From contig CANHVO010000014.1 of assembly GCA_947463915.1 (NCBI GenBank), positions 1-44,510 of the forward strand: a stretch of DNA of 44,510 nt. The letters run 5' to 3'. Below are positions 9,092-18,048 of the stretch, piece after piece. The notes beneath the pieces were generated by a model that saw nothing but the letters and a program-made list of their open reading frames with translations, made no database searches and was not told the origin of the DNA. The DNA is from Planctomycetaceae bacterium. Its GTDB lineage: Bacteria; Planctomycetota; Planctomycetia; Pirellulales; Pirellulaceae. How positions within the stretch are numbered: the first letter of the stretch is position 1; the number at the start of each line of letters is the position of its first letter. The translations under genes were made by a program, and so were the position numbers.

Positions 9092-10200
9092 AGGTTGCCG
9101 TTCTTGAATATCTGTGCGGCAGTGGACAGTTCGACGAGTCCGCGATGTCGTCTTTGATCCGCGAAGGCCTCGCGATGCTTTCCGGGCTCGCCAACGATTT
9201 TGCGTTGTGTGGTCATGAGGTGCACACCCTTCTAGACCATAATTCAATGCATGCTAGGTCGCACTTTCGTTCTCAAGTGCATGTGTATCCATTGGATTCA
9301 ACCGCGGGTGGGGCAAGTTGGTTGGAACAGTGGAACGCGATGGCCAAAGCTTGCGACTTGGCCATCGTTATTGCCCCAGAACTGGACGACCAACTAACTC
9401 GCATCGTTGGACAACTCCGCTTGTCGGGAGCAACGGTTCTAGCGCCATCCGTTTCGTTTTTACGAGCGACCAGCGACAAACTCACGACAGCGAAGTTGCT
9501 GTCCCAAGCCAATATCACTCATCCGCCTACGCAAACATTGACTGAGTACCGGGCAACGGACCGAAGCAAACGCCAGGACGCATCATCATCATTAAGGAGC
9601 GAAATGCCGCTGACGCTCAAGCGCAGAGATGGGGCTGGCTGCGCCGACATGATGATCTTTGCGGATTGGGAAAGACTCGAGCGATGGCTCTCGATCCATC
9701 CAAGTCTTTACTTAACTGGGGAGGACTGGTTGGTTCAGGAGTGGCTACCTGGGCGTCCTGCTAGCATGGCCATCATCGCTGGTCAAGAATGGCGAATCGT
9801 TGGTGCTGTCGAACAAAACCTGCAATGCGATACCGCTAACCAAGATGGCTGGTCATCGGTTTCTTACCTTGGCGGAAGAGGCCCGCTCCAGGGCATTACT
9901 GACGAGATTCTCGAGCAGTTAGCGAGAGGCGTACAGCAGGCGTTGCCGGATAAAGCGGTGGGTTGGATTGGAGTCGATTTCCTCGTTCCGAGCGATCCGG
10001 CCCAGTTGCGGGACTATGTGGTTGTTGAGATCAACCCAAGATTGACGACTAGCTATCTGGGATATCGAAAATGGTATGGGCCGCAACTAGCTGGTGCCCT
10101 CCTCAAAACACCCGACAATCCAGCCTTTTTCTCGGCAATGCAAAAGTCCCCCATTGAGTTCTCCGTATGTGAATTCACGAAGAATCACGTAGAAACATGA
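9088..10200 (+). CDS. ATP-grasp ligase, possibly tyramine-glutamate ligase-like (MfnD type)
   Basis: This 370-residue cytoplasmic enzyme has the C-terminal ATP-grasp layout. After an N-terminal pre-ATP-grasp domain (KVAVLEYLCGSG, LTRIVGQLRL), there is a nucleotide-binding Lys segment (PLTLKRRDGAGCADM), the WLVQEWLPGRPAS strand and the metal-binding VGWIGVDFL ... VVVEINPRLTTSYLGYR. The EINPR-TTS-GYR ending resembles archaeal and methylotroph ligases that add glutamate to tyramine in methanofuran or methylofuran synthesis. Planctomycetes are known to carry tetrahydromethanopterin/methylofuran C1 genes, so this role is plausible but inferred. The start is the GTG at 9088, which overlaps the upstream stop. 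An earlier ATG at 9028 would extend the frame 60 bp into the neighbouring gene and adds non-family sequence. Confidence 0.82.
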   Translation: MKVAVLEYLCGSGQFDESAMSSLIREGLAMLSGLANDFALCGHEVHTLLDHNSMHARSHFRSQVHVYPLDSTAGGASWLEQWNAMAKACDLAIVIAPELDDQLTRIVGQLRLSGATVLAPSVSFLRATSDKLTTAKLLSQANITHPPTQTLTEYRATDRSKRQDASSSLRSEMPLTLKRRDGAGCADMMIFADWERLERWLSIHPSLYLTGEDWLVQEWLPGRPASMAIIAGQEWRIVGAVEQNLQCDTANQDGWSSVSYLGGRGPLQGITDEILEQLARGVQQALPDKAVGWIGVDFLVPSDPAQLRDYVVVEINPRLTTSYLGYRKWYGPQLAGALLKTPDNPAFFSAMQKSPIEFSVCEFTKNHVET

Positions 10201-10318
10201 GATTCCGCGATTGGGTGCCGTCTACAGCGGGTGACACCAAGCGACGATTGCTATATGCTTTTATGTAGCTGTATTCGAGTCTTCGACTCCAAATTCCCTC
10301 ATTCGATTTTAACTTCAC

Positions 10319-11638
10319 ATGACCGAGATCATCGTTCCGTCCGTTGGCGAAAGCATTTCCGAAGTCCAAATTGGACAGTGGCTTAAAAAGGAAGGGGACT
10401 GGGTTGCAGCCGGCACCGACCTCGTCGATCTCGAAACCGAAAAAGCATCCGTCCAAATCTCGGCTCCCGAAGATGGTATTCTGGTTAAGATTTTAAAGCA
10501 CAGCGAGGAGTTTGCCGCCGTTGGAGACGTCATCGCTTCGTTTCAACCGGCACCGAAAACGGCTGCTGCACCATCTAGCCCGGCTGCTGCTCCCGGACCG
10601 ACCGCGCCTATTTCGGCGCCTCCGCAACCCGCAGCCCAGCAACCCGCAACTGGCCCAACTCGAGTAATGCCTGCGGCTCAACGGATGCTCGGCGACAATA
10701 ATCTGAACGCCGGCCAAGTGCCCGCGACTGGGCCTGGCGGCCGATTGTTGAAGGAAGATGTTGCCCAGTTTGTCTCGCAAGCGGCTTCGACGGCAAGTGC
10801 GATCGCTGTCGGGGCAGGCGTCGCCGCAGCAACGGCAGCCACCGTAGTCGGGAAAGCAGTTGCCAGCATCGCAACCCCTGCAGCAACTCCGACCACTTCG
10901 GTCCCAACTCAATCGTTGATGCAACAAGGCTCACCCAATCGCAGCGAAGAGGTCAAGCCGATGAGCATGATCCGTCGCACCATCGCAACCCGATTGGTTC
11001 AGGCTCAACACAACGCGGCTCTGCTGACCACCTTCAACGAAGTGGACATGCAACCGGTAATGCAATTGCGAACCAAATACAAGGACGCGTTCAACGACAA
11101 GCATGGCGTCAAGCTTGGCTTCATGTCCTTCTTTGCAAAAGCATCCTGTGAAGCGCTGAAGCGGTTCCCATCGGTCAATGCCGAAGTGCGAGGCAACAAC
11201 GTTGTCTACCGAAACTACTGCGACATCGGTATCGCTATCGGCGGCGGTAAAGGATTGGTTGTTCCTGTTCTTCGCAACGTCGAGAAGATGGGCTTCGCCG
11301 ACATTGAACGAACGATTGGCGAATACGCAAATCGAGCCATGGCCAACAAATTGATGCCAGACGATCTGGAGGGCGGCACTTTTACGATCAGCAACGGTGG
11401 CATCTACGGCTCCCTGCTGTCGACTCCTATCGTGAACCCACCGCAGAGCGGCATCCTTGGCCTGCACTCCATTCAAGAAAGGCCGATTGCACTCAACGGC
11501 CAAGTGGTGATTCGTCCAATGATGTACCTGGCTCTAACCTACGATCATCGTATCGTCGACGGCCGCGAAGCCGTCTCGTTCTTGAAGACGATCAAAGATG
11601 TGATCGAAGATCCATCCCGATTGTTCCTAGAGATCTAG
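10319..11638 (+). CDS. sucB: Dihydrolipoamide succinyltransferase, E2 of 2-oxoglutarate dehydrogenase
   Basis: This is the core acyltransferase of the 2-oxoglutarate dehydrogenase complex in the TCA cycle. Domain order in 439 residues: lipoyl domain at 1-80 with the lipoylated Lys42 in DLETEKASV; an Ala/Pro-rich swinging linker; a peripheral subunit-binding domain around 115-155 ([11 protein letters not shown] ... [11 protein letters not shown]); a second Ala/Thr-rich linker; and the catalytic domain from about 205, with His410 and Asp414 in TYDHRIVDG and the usual C-terminus LFLEI. The E1 (sucA) and E3 (lpd) genes are not adjacent. The substrate choice (succinyl rather than acetyl) rests on the SucB-like N-terminus [11 protein letters not shown] and the single lipoyl domain. 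Confidence 0.93.
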   Translation: MTEIIVPSVGESISEVQIGQWLKKEGDWVAAGTDLVDLETEKASVQISAPEDGILVKILKHSEEFAAVGDVIASFQPAPKTAAAPSSPAAAPGPTAPISAPPQPAAQQPATGPTRVMPAAQRMLGDNNLNAGQVPATGPGGRLLKEDVAQFVSQAASTASAIAVGAGVAAATAATVVGKAVASIATPAATPTTSVPTQSLMQQGSPNRSEEVKPMSMIRRTIATRLVQAQHNAALLTTFNEVDMQPVMQLRTKYKDAFNDKHGVKLGFMSFFAKASCEALKRFPSVNAEVRGNNVVYRNYCDIGIAIGGGKGLVVPVLRNVEKMGFADIERTIGEYANRAMANKLMPDDLEGGTFTISNGGIYGSLLSTPIVNPPQSGILGLHSIQERPIALNGQVVIRPMMYLALTYDHRIVDGREAVSFLKTIKDVIEDPSRLFLEI

Positions 11639-11653
11639 CACACCAAGCATGTT

Positions 11654-11682
11654 GCGAACCTGGGCCCGAGGCCCAAGTTCGC
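11654..11682 (+). terminator. Hairpin after sucB
   Basis: A 13-bp inverted repeat with one mismatch (GCGAACCTGGGCC / GGCCCAAGTTCGC) starts 15 nt after the sucB stop. The U-run is weak, so termination is only likely. It abuts the left end of the palindromic element at 11676-11786. Confidence 0.55.
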
Positions 11683-11786
11683 GTCGGGTTAGAACATACC
11701 ACGATTCGTAGCTGGATTCGCCAGAATTCAGTACGCTCTGAATTCTGGCGAATCCAGCTACGTTAGTTCTTTGCCTGCCGCTCGAC
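11676..11786. repeat. MITE-like palindromic element A (core type 1)
   Basis: This copy matches the element at 17857-17967 read in the opposite direction, with about 95 bp of high identity from ATACCACGATTCGTAG to CCTGCCGCTCG. Its core is a long palindrome (GTAGCTGGATTCGCCAGAAT and its complement around GTACG). The right end is close to the family consensus (CTGCCGCTCGAC). The left about 20 bp have diverged, and no flanking direct repeat is visible. It lies between convergent sucB and the cytochrome-WD40 gene. Confidence 0.8.
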
Positions 11787-11817
11787 TACACACTGGAGCG
11801 AGCGATGATTGTTTTTA

Positions 11818-13179
11818 CTACGGCTTGGCGATCCAGTTGCGAATCAGGGTGCCGTCCGTCGCGTTCCAGAGTCGGATTTCACCGTTGATCGAACCGCCAG
11901 CGACCCGATTGCTGGCTGCGTGCAGGGCTGTCGACAGGACCCAGTCTTGGTAGCCCGTCAACGCGTTGGTAACCTTGTTGTCAGCTTGCGTGATCCGGCG
12001 CAATTGGTTGTCGGCTGCTGGAACGAAAACAAATCCATCGCCGCGAGCGATCTTGTACGCCTCGCCACCAAACGGGAGCTCAACCAATTTTTTGGCCCCC
12101 TCGACTTCCCAACGATGCAGCTTCTTGTCTGTCCCCGTGGTCAAAACCTGCTTACTATCCGGCAAGAATGCGACACCGCGAACCGCGGCCGCGTGACCTG
12201 GATAAGTCGCAATCATTTCGCCGCTGTTGCCGTCAAACACCTTCGACGACTTGTCGCGACTAGCAGACGCAAGTCTTGTCCCATCGTCGCTCCAAGCGAT
12301 TGCGGTGACCCAATCGGCGTGGCTTGCGATCGTTCGCGTTTCAGCCAGCGTTTCGATATTGATGATTCGAATCAATCCATCCGCCGACGCGACCGCCAAC
12401 TCATTGCTCGCTGGCCGAACTGCGATATCCAGCACGACGTCGTGGGTTCTCGCTACGACTCCTTTTAATTGTCCCGATTCAAAATCGATCAGACGCACTT
12501 CTCCGTTGCGGCCCGGTTCCCCACAACCGACAGCAATGGTTTTTTGGTCCGGTAAAAAAACGATGGCATGAACTCGCTGCCCGATGTTCTTCATCCGCTT
12601 CGCCAAGGCGCCGTCGGCCAAGTTCCAGACCAAAAGCTCATGGTAGCCTCCGACCACGAGTAGCGCCCCATCCGGAGAAAAGGCCATCGCGGTGATCGGA
12701 GCTGGAGCAGGATAAGCTGCAGGCGGATCTGGATAGACTTTTGGCGGCGCGACCAAGTTCAATGGCGAACTCCCTTTCTCGCCATCAAACTTTGCGCCCT
12801 CGGCGAGCCAACGCTTTACGATTTCGACTTGAGCTGCAGGCAATGCGTCGGCGCTTGCAGGCATGCGTTCCGATTTATCGCTTGAAGTGATCCGACGAAG
12901 AAGTTCGCCACTGGCTGCAGCCGCGATCGGCATCGCGCCGGTGTCACCGGGCTTGACGAGCTCGTCGAAGGTATCGATGCGATAGCCCCCCTCAGCCTTT
13001 TTGGGGCCGTGGCAAGCGACACAGTTTTCGAGCAAGATCGAAGCGATGTCGTTGCGAAAACTGACCGGCTGTCCCTCGGGTTCTGCTGCAATAGACGGGG
13101 CAACGAGGCTGCACAATCCAACCAGCGAGCTTATTCCCGTGATCTTAGCGATCAACTTAGTAAGCGATTTTCTAAACAC
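11818..13179 (-). CDS. Planctomycete cytochrome C domain (PSCyt1) fused to WD40 repeats
   Basis: The product is a 453-residue exported protein. A signal peptide (ISSLVGLCSLVAPSIAA) is followed by a cytochrome-c-like domain with the haem motif CVACH at residues 53-57 and a candidate axial Met in SERMPAS around residue 105. This is the usual layout of the planctomycete cytochrome C domain. From about residue 150 a beta-propeller of WD40 type follows, with repeated GH/WD-like units such as ITAMAFSPDGALLVVGG, VTAIAWSDDGTRLASAS and VRGVAFLPDSKQVLTTG. It is the last gene of the DUF1501 operon. The start is a GTG at 13177-13179; no in-frame ATG gives a better signal peptide. The haem and interaction roles are inferred from domains; the pathway is unknown. 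Confidence 0.9.
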   Translation of the reverse strand: MFRKSLTKLIAKITGISSLVGLCSLVAPSIAAEPEGQPVSFRNDIASILLENCVACHGPKKAEGGYRIDTFDELVKPGDTGAMPIAAAASGELLRRITSSDKSERMPASADALPAAQVEIVKRWLAEGAKFDGEKGSSPLNLVAPPKVYPDPPAAYPAPAPITAMAFSPDGALLVVGGYHELLVWNLADGALAKRMKNIGQRVHAIVFLPDQKTIAVGCGEPGRNGEVRLIDFESGQLKGVVARTHDVVLDIAVRPASNELAVASADGLIRIINIETLAETRTIASHADWVTAIAWSDDGTRLASASRDKSSKVFDGNSGEMIATYPGHAAAVRGVAFLPDSKQVLTTGTDKKLHRWEVEGAKKLVELPFGGEAYKIARGDGFVFVPAADNQLRRITQADNKVTNALTGYQDWVLSTALHAASNRVAGGSINGEIRLWNATDGTLIRNWIAKP

Positions 13180-13212
13180 GTTGTTTTGTCTTCATGGATT
13201 TTGGAAGGAAAT

Positions 13213-13503
13213 AGACTCTTTAAGTCACCCTCCCTCTGGGAGGGTCGAGCGAAGCGAGGGGAGGGTGAAGTGCCAGTGGCAATTGTACAAGTCAGTTCAC
13301 CCTCCCCGGCCTAAAGGCCGACCCTCCCCAAGGGAGGGTGGCTTATTAATGTTGAAACCGAAACTCTTTAGTCACCCTCCCCCTGGGAGGGTCGAGCGAA
13401 GCGAGGGGAGGGTGAAGTGCCAGTGGCAATTGCACAAGGCAGTTCACCCTCTCCGGCCTAAAGGCCGTCCCTCCCAGAGGGAGGGTGACTTCTTAATGTT
13501 GAA
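13213..13503. repeat. 147-bp tandem duplication of a hairpin repeat with a gene tail
   Basis: This fills the 313-bp gap between two genes of the operon. Two copies begin at about 13213 and 13360, with a period of 147 bp (for example CACCCTCCC at 13226 and 13373). Each copy contains CACCCTCC-type hairpins, GAGCGAAGCGAGG and a GGCCTAAAGGCC palindrome. The right copy runs into the last codons of the DUF1549 gene. The left copy ends in a near-identical version of those codons (TTAATGTTGAAACCGAAACT), so the duplicated unit included the 3' end of the gene. A half-copy hairpin occurs at 26320-26340. Confidence 0.85.
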
Positions 13504-16500
13504 ACAAAAACTCATCCGTATTCAGCAGCACCCAGCATAGGTCTTCGAAACCGGCTACAAGGTCACCACCGCGCGACTGGCAATGCTGCAACGAAGCTTC
13601 CAGCTCCGTATCGCTCGGTTGCCTGCACAACGCTGCCAAATACAATTCACGAATCACTTCGGGAGGTGTTCGGCCCGCGTTGTACGACTTTCGGAATCGA
13701 TTGTTGGCATCGCGTAACTTTTCATAAACGAGCGGACCATTAAAGAGTTCGATGGCCATCCCCAAATTCGAATCCTCCGCGCGCTCACAAGCACACACCG
13801 TGGAGCGTTCGGGTTGACCAAAGACCTTCAGAAATGCGTTCTTCGCAACATCTGGAGCTGGCAGCTGAGTTGCTTTGATATCCGCGGGCAATCCTGCAAA
13901 TGTTTGGGTCAGTCCCGTTACATGATTGATGGCGTCGAGTAATTGCTCTGCGCCAAGCATCCTTGGAGCTTGATGCGAGAAGTAGATTTTGTCCTTGTTG
14001 TTCCATTCGGACGCCTCACTGCTGGCTTGATACGTTTTGCTATTAAGGATCGATCGGATCAAGTGCTTGCGATCGAAACCGCTATCGACGAAGTCCTTGG
14101 CGAGGGCTTCCAACAATGGTTCATTCGAGGGTGGGTTCGAATCGCGGAAATCATCGATTGGGTCAACGATCCCTCTCGCAAACATTTGGCTCCAAATACG
14201 GTTGGCTTCGATCTTAGCAAAGTAAGGGTTCTTGGAATCGATCAGCCAATTCACAAAAGCAGGCCGCCGGTCTTCCTCTGGTTTGGGCTCAATGCTGCCA
14301 ACCTGCGGAAGCCATGGCTTCATAACTTCCCCTGTTCTCGGCTGTGTCACTTCGCCTGAAGCTGCAGTCCAAACAAACATCTCGCCAGGTCGCTGGCTAG
14401 TCTTGCGCTGAAGTCGATTAAAAAATGCCCCAAGTCCATAGTAGTTGTCTTGAGTCCAGCGTTCGAAAGGATGATTGTGGCATTTTGCGCATTGCAATCT
14501 CGCGCCGAGAAAAACTTGCGAAACGGTTTCCACACATTCGTTCATGTCGGAAGAAGTTCGATAGAAATTCGCAGCAGGGTTTGAAAGAGTACTGCCCGAC
14601 GCGGACAACAACTCACGTGCAAACTCATCGTAACGCATGTTCGATCGGATCGCCGATTCAAGCCACCGATGGTATTTGTAGACTCCATCTGGTCCAACCA
14701 GTTTGCTGGTCATCCTTAACAAGTCACCCCACTTGAGCGCCCAGAACTTAGGGTACTCATCCCGCTCGAGCAGCTTGTCGATCAGCTTGGCCCGTTTGTC
14801 CGTCGCGGCATCCGCGAGAAACGCATTCGTCTCGTCAATCGTCGGCAAGACTCCGATGACGTCCATGTAGGCTCGACGCAAGAAGACAGCATCGGTACAC
14901 GTCGGAGCAGGCAGATATTGGAGCTGCTTGAGTTTGGCGTTGACCAACAAGTCGATGTAGTTGCCGGTCGCTGGCTCGCTCCATTGGAAACCCGGCACGT
15001 CATCCACAAACATGAGCGGAACCGATTCGATGTGCTCGAGGTAGCGAACCAAGATGACTGTCTCGCCTCGGCCATGTGGTGTGACCAAGCCTTGCTTGTC
15101 CACGGTCGCGACTTCGTTGTTGGTACTTTCGTAGGCAACCAATCGCGTCGCGTCTCGTTTTTGGCCGTTTGCAAAGATGGCCGTGGCGGACAACTGCTGT
15201 GTTCCATCGGTTCGCTTCAAGACTCGCTTTTGACTTGGGTATACTTCTAGTTTGGTGCATCTCGGAGTGCCGGCCGGATCAGCCTTCGCCCCTTCGGCAA
15301 TCCAATCGCGAAGCAACTTGTATGCGATGTCGTCTTTGCTCAACTGCTGGCCACCGCCGTGTGCTAGTTTCATAATCGGCTTCAGAAGCAACAAGCTTTG
15401 CTCAGGTTCGATCGGGTTGACGCGTCGCCCGAAGTCCTCACGAATCAAGGTGAGTTCATCCAGTACTCGGTCAAAGGCTCGCAACGACAATCGGAAGTTT
15501 CCCTTCCCGCTCGGTGAGCCGTGGCATGCACCCGAATTGCAACCTTGTTTGGACAATGCCACGAGCACTTCAGATTCGAAGGCGATGGGTCGCTTTTGTT
15601 CGATGCTCGCAACCTTGACCGGAATCGCTTGGCGGGTCTCACCTATTTGAACGACGATTTCGGTGGCACCATTTGAGACGGGCACAACGGTATTGTTTTG
15701 AATCGTTGCAATCGCTGGGTTAGCAGACACAAGGGAAACGTCATGGGTCCAGTCGTTCGCTTGCCCAGCCGCATCAAACCCCGTAACCACGAGCTGCTGT
15801 GATGCGCTAGCGCCCTCCAAATCAATCGTGGCCGGATAGGCCTCAAACCTTACAGGGCGATCGACCCATTTGACCGGTACCTGAATCGTGTCCCAATGCA
15901 CGCGATCAGGGAGTTCCGTGTATCCCAGCAGAGTCAAGTTCGCAGGCTCGCGCGCGGTTGGGTTTGTATCCGGCGCAGGTCGAGTGAGCGTCAAGGTTAG
16001 TGTCTCCTTATCCGCTTTTGAGGCTAAGCCCCAGCCTGGATCGAGAAGACTGCCATCGACAGACACAACCGCTTTGAAATCCTTTTTGATTCGGTTTACG
16101 TTGACGACGATCGAATGGCTTATCGCTGCTCGGTCCAACAGCAGCTTCGTTGGGGACTCGAGAGTGAACAAACTTTCTGTCTTGCCAACACCTGCTGCTG
16201 ACAAAACGCCGTCGTTCCAACTCGCAGGTGAAACGACGTGTGGCTCGAGGACTCGCGTTAGCGAGCGACTGGAAACTTCGCAGGCCATCGCTGGGTTACC
16301 AACAGCAGCCGCGTGCAATCGAAGCAAAGCAAACGATTGAGGCTGCCAGCCGTCGATGGCCAACAGAATCGCGTGGTGTTCCTTGGCCCCCGCGGCGACG
16401 CGCGGGTTCAAGAGCCGGAGCCCTTGACCAGCATCTATCGACAAATCAATTTCACCTTCGTATCCAAATCGGGAGATCAGCAAATCAACGGCGAAGCCGC

Positions 16501-17845
16501 CGTGCAATTCTTCTACGGCAAAGGACTGCCTGCCTTTCGGGTCAGGCTTCACAGCAACCGAGAAATTGCCTGCAGGCGTGGCTTCAACGAGATAACCAAA
16601 TGCACTTCCGCCACGTTTGAGCAGATCTCCGACCTCAAGCCGATACTCGCCATCTTCAGGGAGCGTAACGTCAAAGCTCCATTCGTCCGACTCGTTGACG
16701 GGCGTCTCTGCTAGTTTCGCAGCTGCTGCATTCCACAACTGCATTTGAAGCATGGTCGCACAGCCAAGACTACGCGTTCGCGATGCAAAACGAACCACCT
16801 GGCCTTTGATCCCACGCAACCAATAGGTATCGCGCTGGCCAGGCTGTTCCAGACGACCGCTGATGCCAATAGGTAGCTCTAACACTTGCTTCACGGCAGG
16901 ATCTGGAACTGCGGGCTCTGCGGCGGCAGGTTTAGCAGGTTCGACATGCTGCGGAAAATTGCTGAGCGCGATCGTGCTCCATGCGGCAGACTTACCGTCT
17001 GGTTTGCGTGCCGATACGCTAAGTGTAGAGTCCATGACCGATGGAGGAACCGACAAGTCCGCAACAACATCCGCCGAAACGTCCGGACCTACGAACGAGA
17101 CCTTTGCGTTGTCGCCTCGTCGAATCGCAAGAGGAAACGCATGATGCACAATAGGAAAGTCACCGATCCGGAGATGATACTCGCCACCCACCGCGTAATG
17201 GCTTTCGCCCACTTGCAATAAGTAATCGCCGGCCTCGACAAAGGTATGGCTGAACCGGCAATCTGGCCCCGTCGCATCGTCATCTTCCACATGCAACACT
17301 TGACCATCGGCTCGCATCAAACGCACGATCGGATCCATCTTGGAGTGGATCGCTTGAGTCAAAACATCGAATGCAATGCGTTGTCCGGCCGTCGCACTAA
17401 AACGGTAGTAGTCAAACTGGGAGCCTTCACTCACTCCATCAATCGCGACAAACGGAGCCACGCTCTGAGCTGTTGCAATCGAGTGGTTATTGCTGTTGTC
17501 GAGTGCCGATGGTAGGTCGTCAACTAGGATCAACTTCGTCGCGAGCGGACCGCCCGCATTAGCAAACCAAAGACCGCATGACCCAAGTCGACTCTCAGTC
17601 GAGGCGGTGATGACAAGAATGGCTTGAGTGTCCGCAACGCTTTCGATTTCGACTTTGACATCGGAGCGATTGGTGCGAACCCGCAAGTCTGCCGGCAGCT
17701 TGCTGCCGCTCAACGTCAATTTGCATGGCACGCCGGGCTGGCATGATGCAGGTTTTATCGAAGCAATGGTTGTTTGAGCGTTAACTTGGCCGCAGGTTGA
17801 AAGCAAAACGAAGATGCTCGCCAAGTACAGTGCTAGATGGGGCAT
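13493..17845 (-). CDS. Large secreted DUF1549/DUF1553 protein with PPC and Ig-like domains
   Basis: This 1450-residue exported protein is typical of planctomycetes. The start at 17845 gives a signal peptide (MPHLALYLASIFVLLSTCGQ, then VNAQ). The frame is open further upstream, but only through repeat sequence. Domain order: about 75-200, a pre-peptidase C-terminal-like beta domain (FDYYRFSATAGQRIAFDV); about 290-420, a second such domain (RDTYWLRGIKGQVVRF); bacterial Ig-like strands (PATIDLEG, VSANPAIATI); a haem-like motif GCNSGACHG near residue 767; another Ig-like segment; then DUF1549 (RRAYMDVIGVLPT), CAKCHNHPF near residue 1118 and DUF1553 (NWLIDSKNPYFAKIEANRIW) to the C-terminus. The two motifs suggest haem binding. 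The function of this family is unknown; its constant pairing with DUF1501 genes suggests one exported complex or pathway. Confidence 0.92.
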   Translation of the reverse strand: MPHLALYLASIFVLLSTCGQVNAQTTIASIKPASCQPGVPCKLTLSGSKLPADLRVRTNRSDVKVEIESVADTQAILVITASTESRLGSCGLWFANAGGPLATKLILVDDLPSALDNSNNHSIATAQSVAPFVAIDGVSEGSQFDYYRFSATAGQRIAFDVLTQAIHSKMDPIVRLMRADGQVLHVEDDDATGPDCRFSHTFVEAGDYLLQVGESHYAVGGEYHLRIGDFPIVHHAFPLAIRRGDNAKVSFVGPDVSADVVADLSVPPSVMDSTLSVSARKPDGKSAAWSTIALSNFPQHVEPAKPAAAEPAVPDPAVKQVLELPIGISGRLEQPGQRDTYWLRGIKGQVVRFASRTRSLGCATMLQMQLWNAAAAKLAETPVNESDEWSFDVTLPEDGEYRLEVGDLLKRGGSAFGYLVEATPAGNFSVAVKPDPKGRQSFAVEELHGGFAVDLLISRFGYEGEIDLSIDAGQGLRLLNPRVAAGAKEHHAILLAIDGWQPQSFALLRLHAAAVGNPAMACEVSSRSLTRVLEPHVVSPASWNDGVLSAAGVGKTESLFTLESPTKLLLDRAAISHSIVVNVNRIKKDFKAVVSVDGSLLDPGWGLASKADKETLTLTLTRPAPDTNPTAREPANLTLLGYTELPDRVHWDTIQVPVKWVDRPVRFEAYPATIDLEGASASQQLVVTGFDAAGQANDWTHDVSLVSANPAIATIQNNTVVPVSNGATEIVVQIGETRQAIPVKVASIEQKRPIAFESEVLVALSKQGCNSGACHGSPSGKGNFRLSLRAFDRVLDELTLIREDFGRRVNPIEPEQSLLLLKPIMKLAHGGGQQLSKDDIAYKLLRDWIAEGAKADPAGTPRCTKLEVYPSQKRVLKRTDGTQQLSATAIFANGQKRDATRLVAYESTNNEVATVDKQGLVTPHGRGETVILVRYLEHIESVPLMFVDDVPGFQWSEPATGNYIDLLVNAKLKQLQYLPAPTCTDAVFLRRAYMDVIGVLPTIDETNAFLADAATDKRAKLIDKLLERDEYPKFWALKWGDLLRMTSKLVGPDGVYKYHRWLESAIRSNMRYDEFARELLSASGSTLSNPAANFYRTSSDMNECVETVSQVFLGARLQCAKCHNHPFERWTQDNYYGLGAFFNRLQRKTSQRPGEMFVWTAASGEVTQPRTGEVMKPWLPQVGSIEPKPEEDRRPAFVNWLIDSKNPYFAKIEANRIWSQMFARGIVDPIDDFRDSNPPSNEPLLEALAKDFVDSGFDRKHLIRSILNSKTYQASSEASEWNNKDKIYFSHQAPRMLGAEQLLDAINHVTGLTQTFAGLPADIKATQLPAPDVAKNAFLKVFGQPERSTVCACERAEDSNLGMAIELFNGPLVYEKLRDANNRFRKSYNAGRTPPEVIRELYLAALCRQPSDTELEASLQHCQSRGGDLVAGFEDLCWVLLNTDEFLFQH

Positions 17846-17856
17846 GCGGGGATTTA

Positions 17857-17967
17857 GGCGAGCGGCAGGCGGAAAACTACCGTAGCTGGATTCGCCAGTA
17901 TTCAGGACGTACTGAATTCTGGCGAATCCAGCTACGAATCGTGGTATATGCTCTCCCGCCGCTCGCC
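17857..17967. mobile_element. MITE-like palindromic element B, 111 bp (core type 1)
   Basis: This is a non-coding element with terminal inverted repeats. The left end is GGCGAGCGGCAGGCGG, and the right end read inward is GGCGAGCGGCGGGAG; the first ten bases are identical. It is flanked directly by TTA on both sides, as expected from a 3-bp target duplication. The centre is the GTAGCTGGATTCGCCAG palindrome. It sits 11 bp upstream of the large DUF1549 gene, inside the operon. Confidence 0.8.
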
Positions 17968-17980
17968 TTATTGGCAGTTC

Positions 17981-18048
17981 AAGGTCACTCTCGGCAAGAG
18001 TGACCCTCGTTGGTGTACTCGGTGGGGCACACCTGCCGGGGGTGCCTT
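17981..18048. repeat. Hairpin pair GGTCACTC... / GGGGCACACC... (family G)
   Basis: Directly beside element B are a perfect hairpin, GGTCACTCTCGGCAAGAGTGACC (9-bp arms), and a second one, GGCACACCTGCCGGGGGTGCC. The same two modules recur in the same order at 42881-42965. The sequence lies between the DUF1501 gene and the DUF1549 gene on the same operon strand. Confidence 0.8.

Noticed and set aside
13001-13540. Plus-strand frame of 179 codons across the operon gap
   Set aside because: It reads through the 147-bp tandem repeat and through two real minus-strand genes. Its apparent length comes from repeat sequence without stops.
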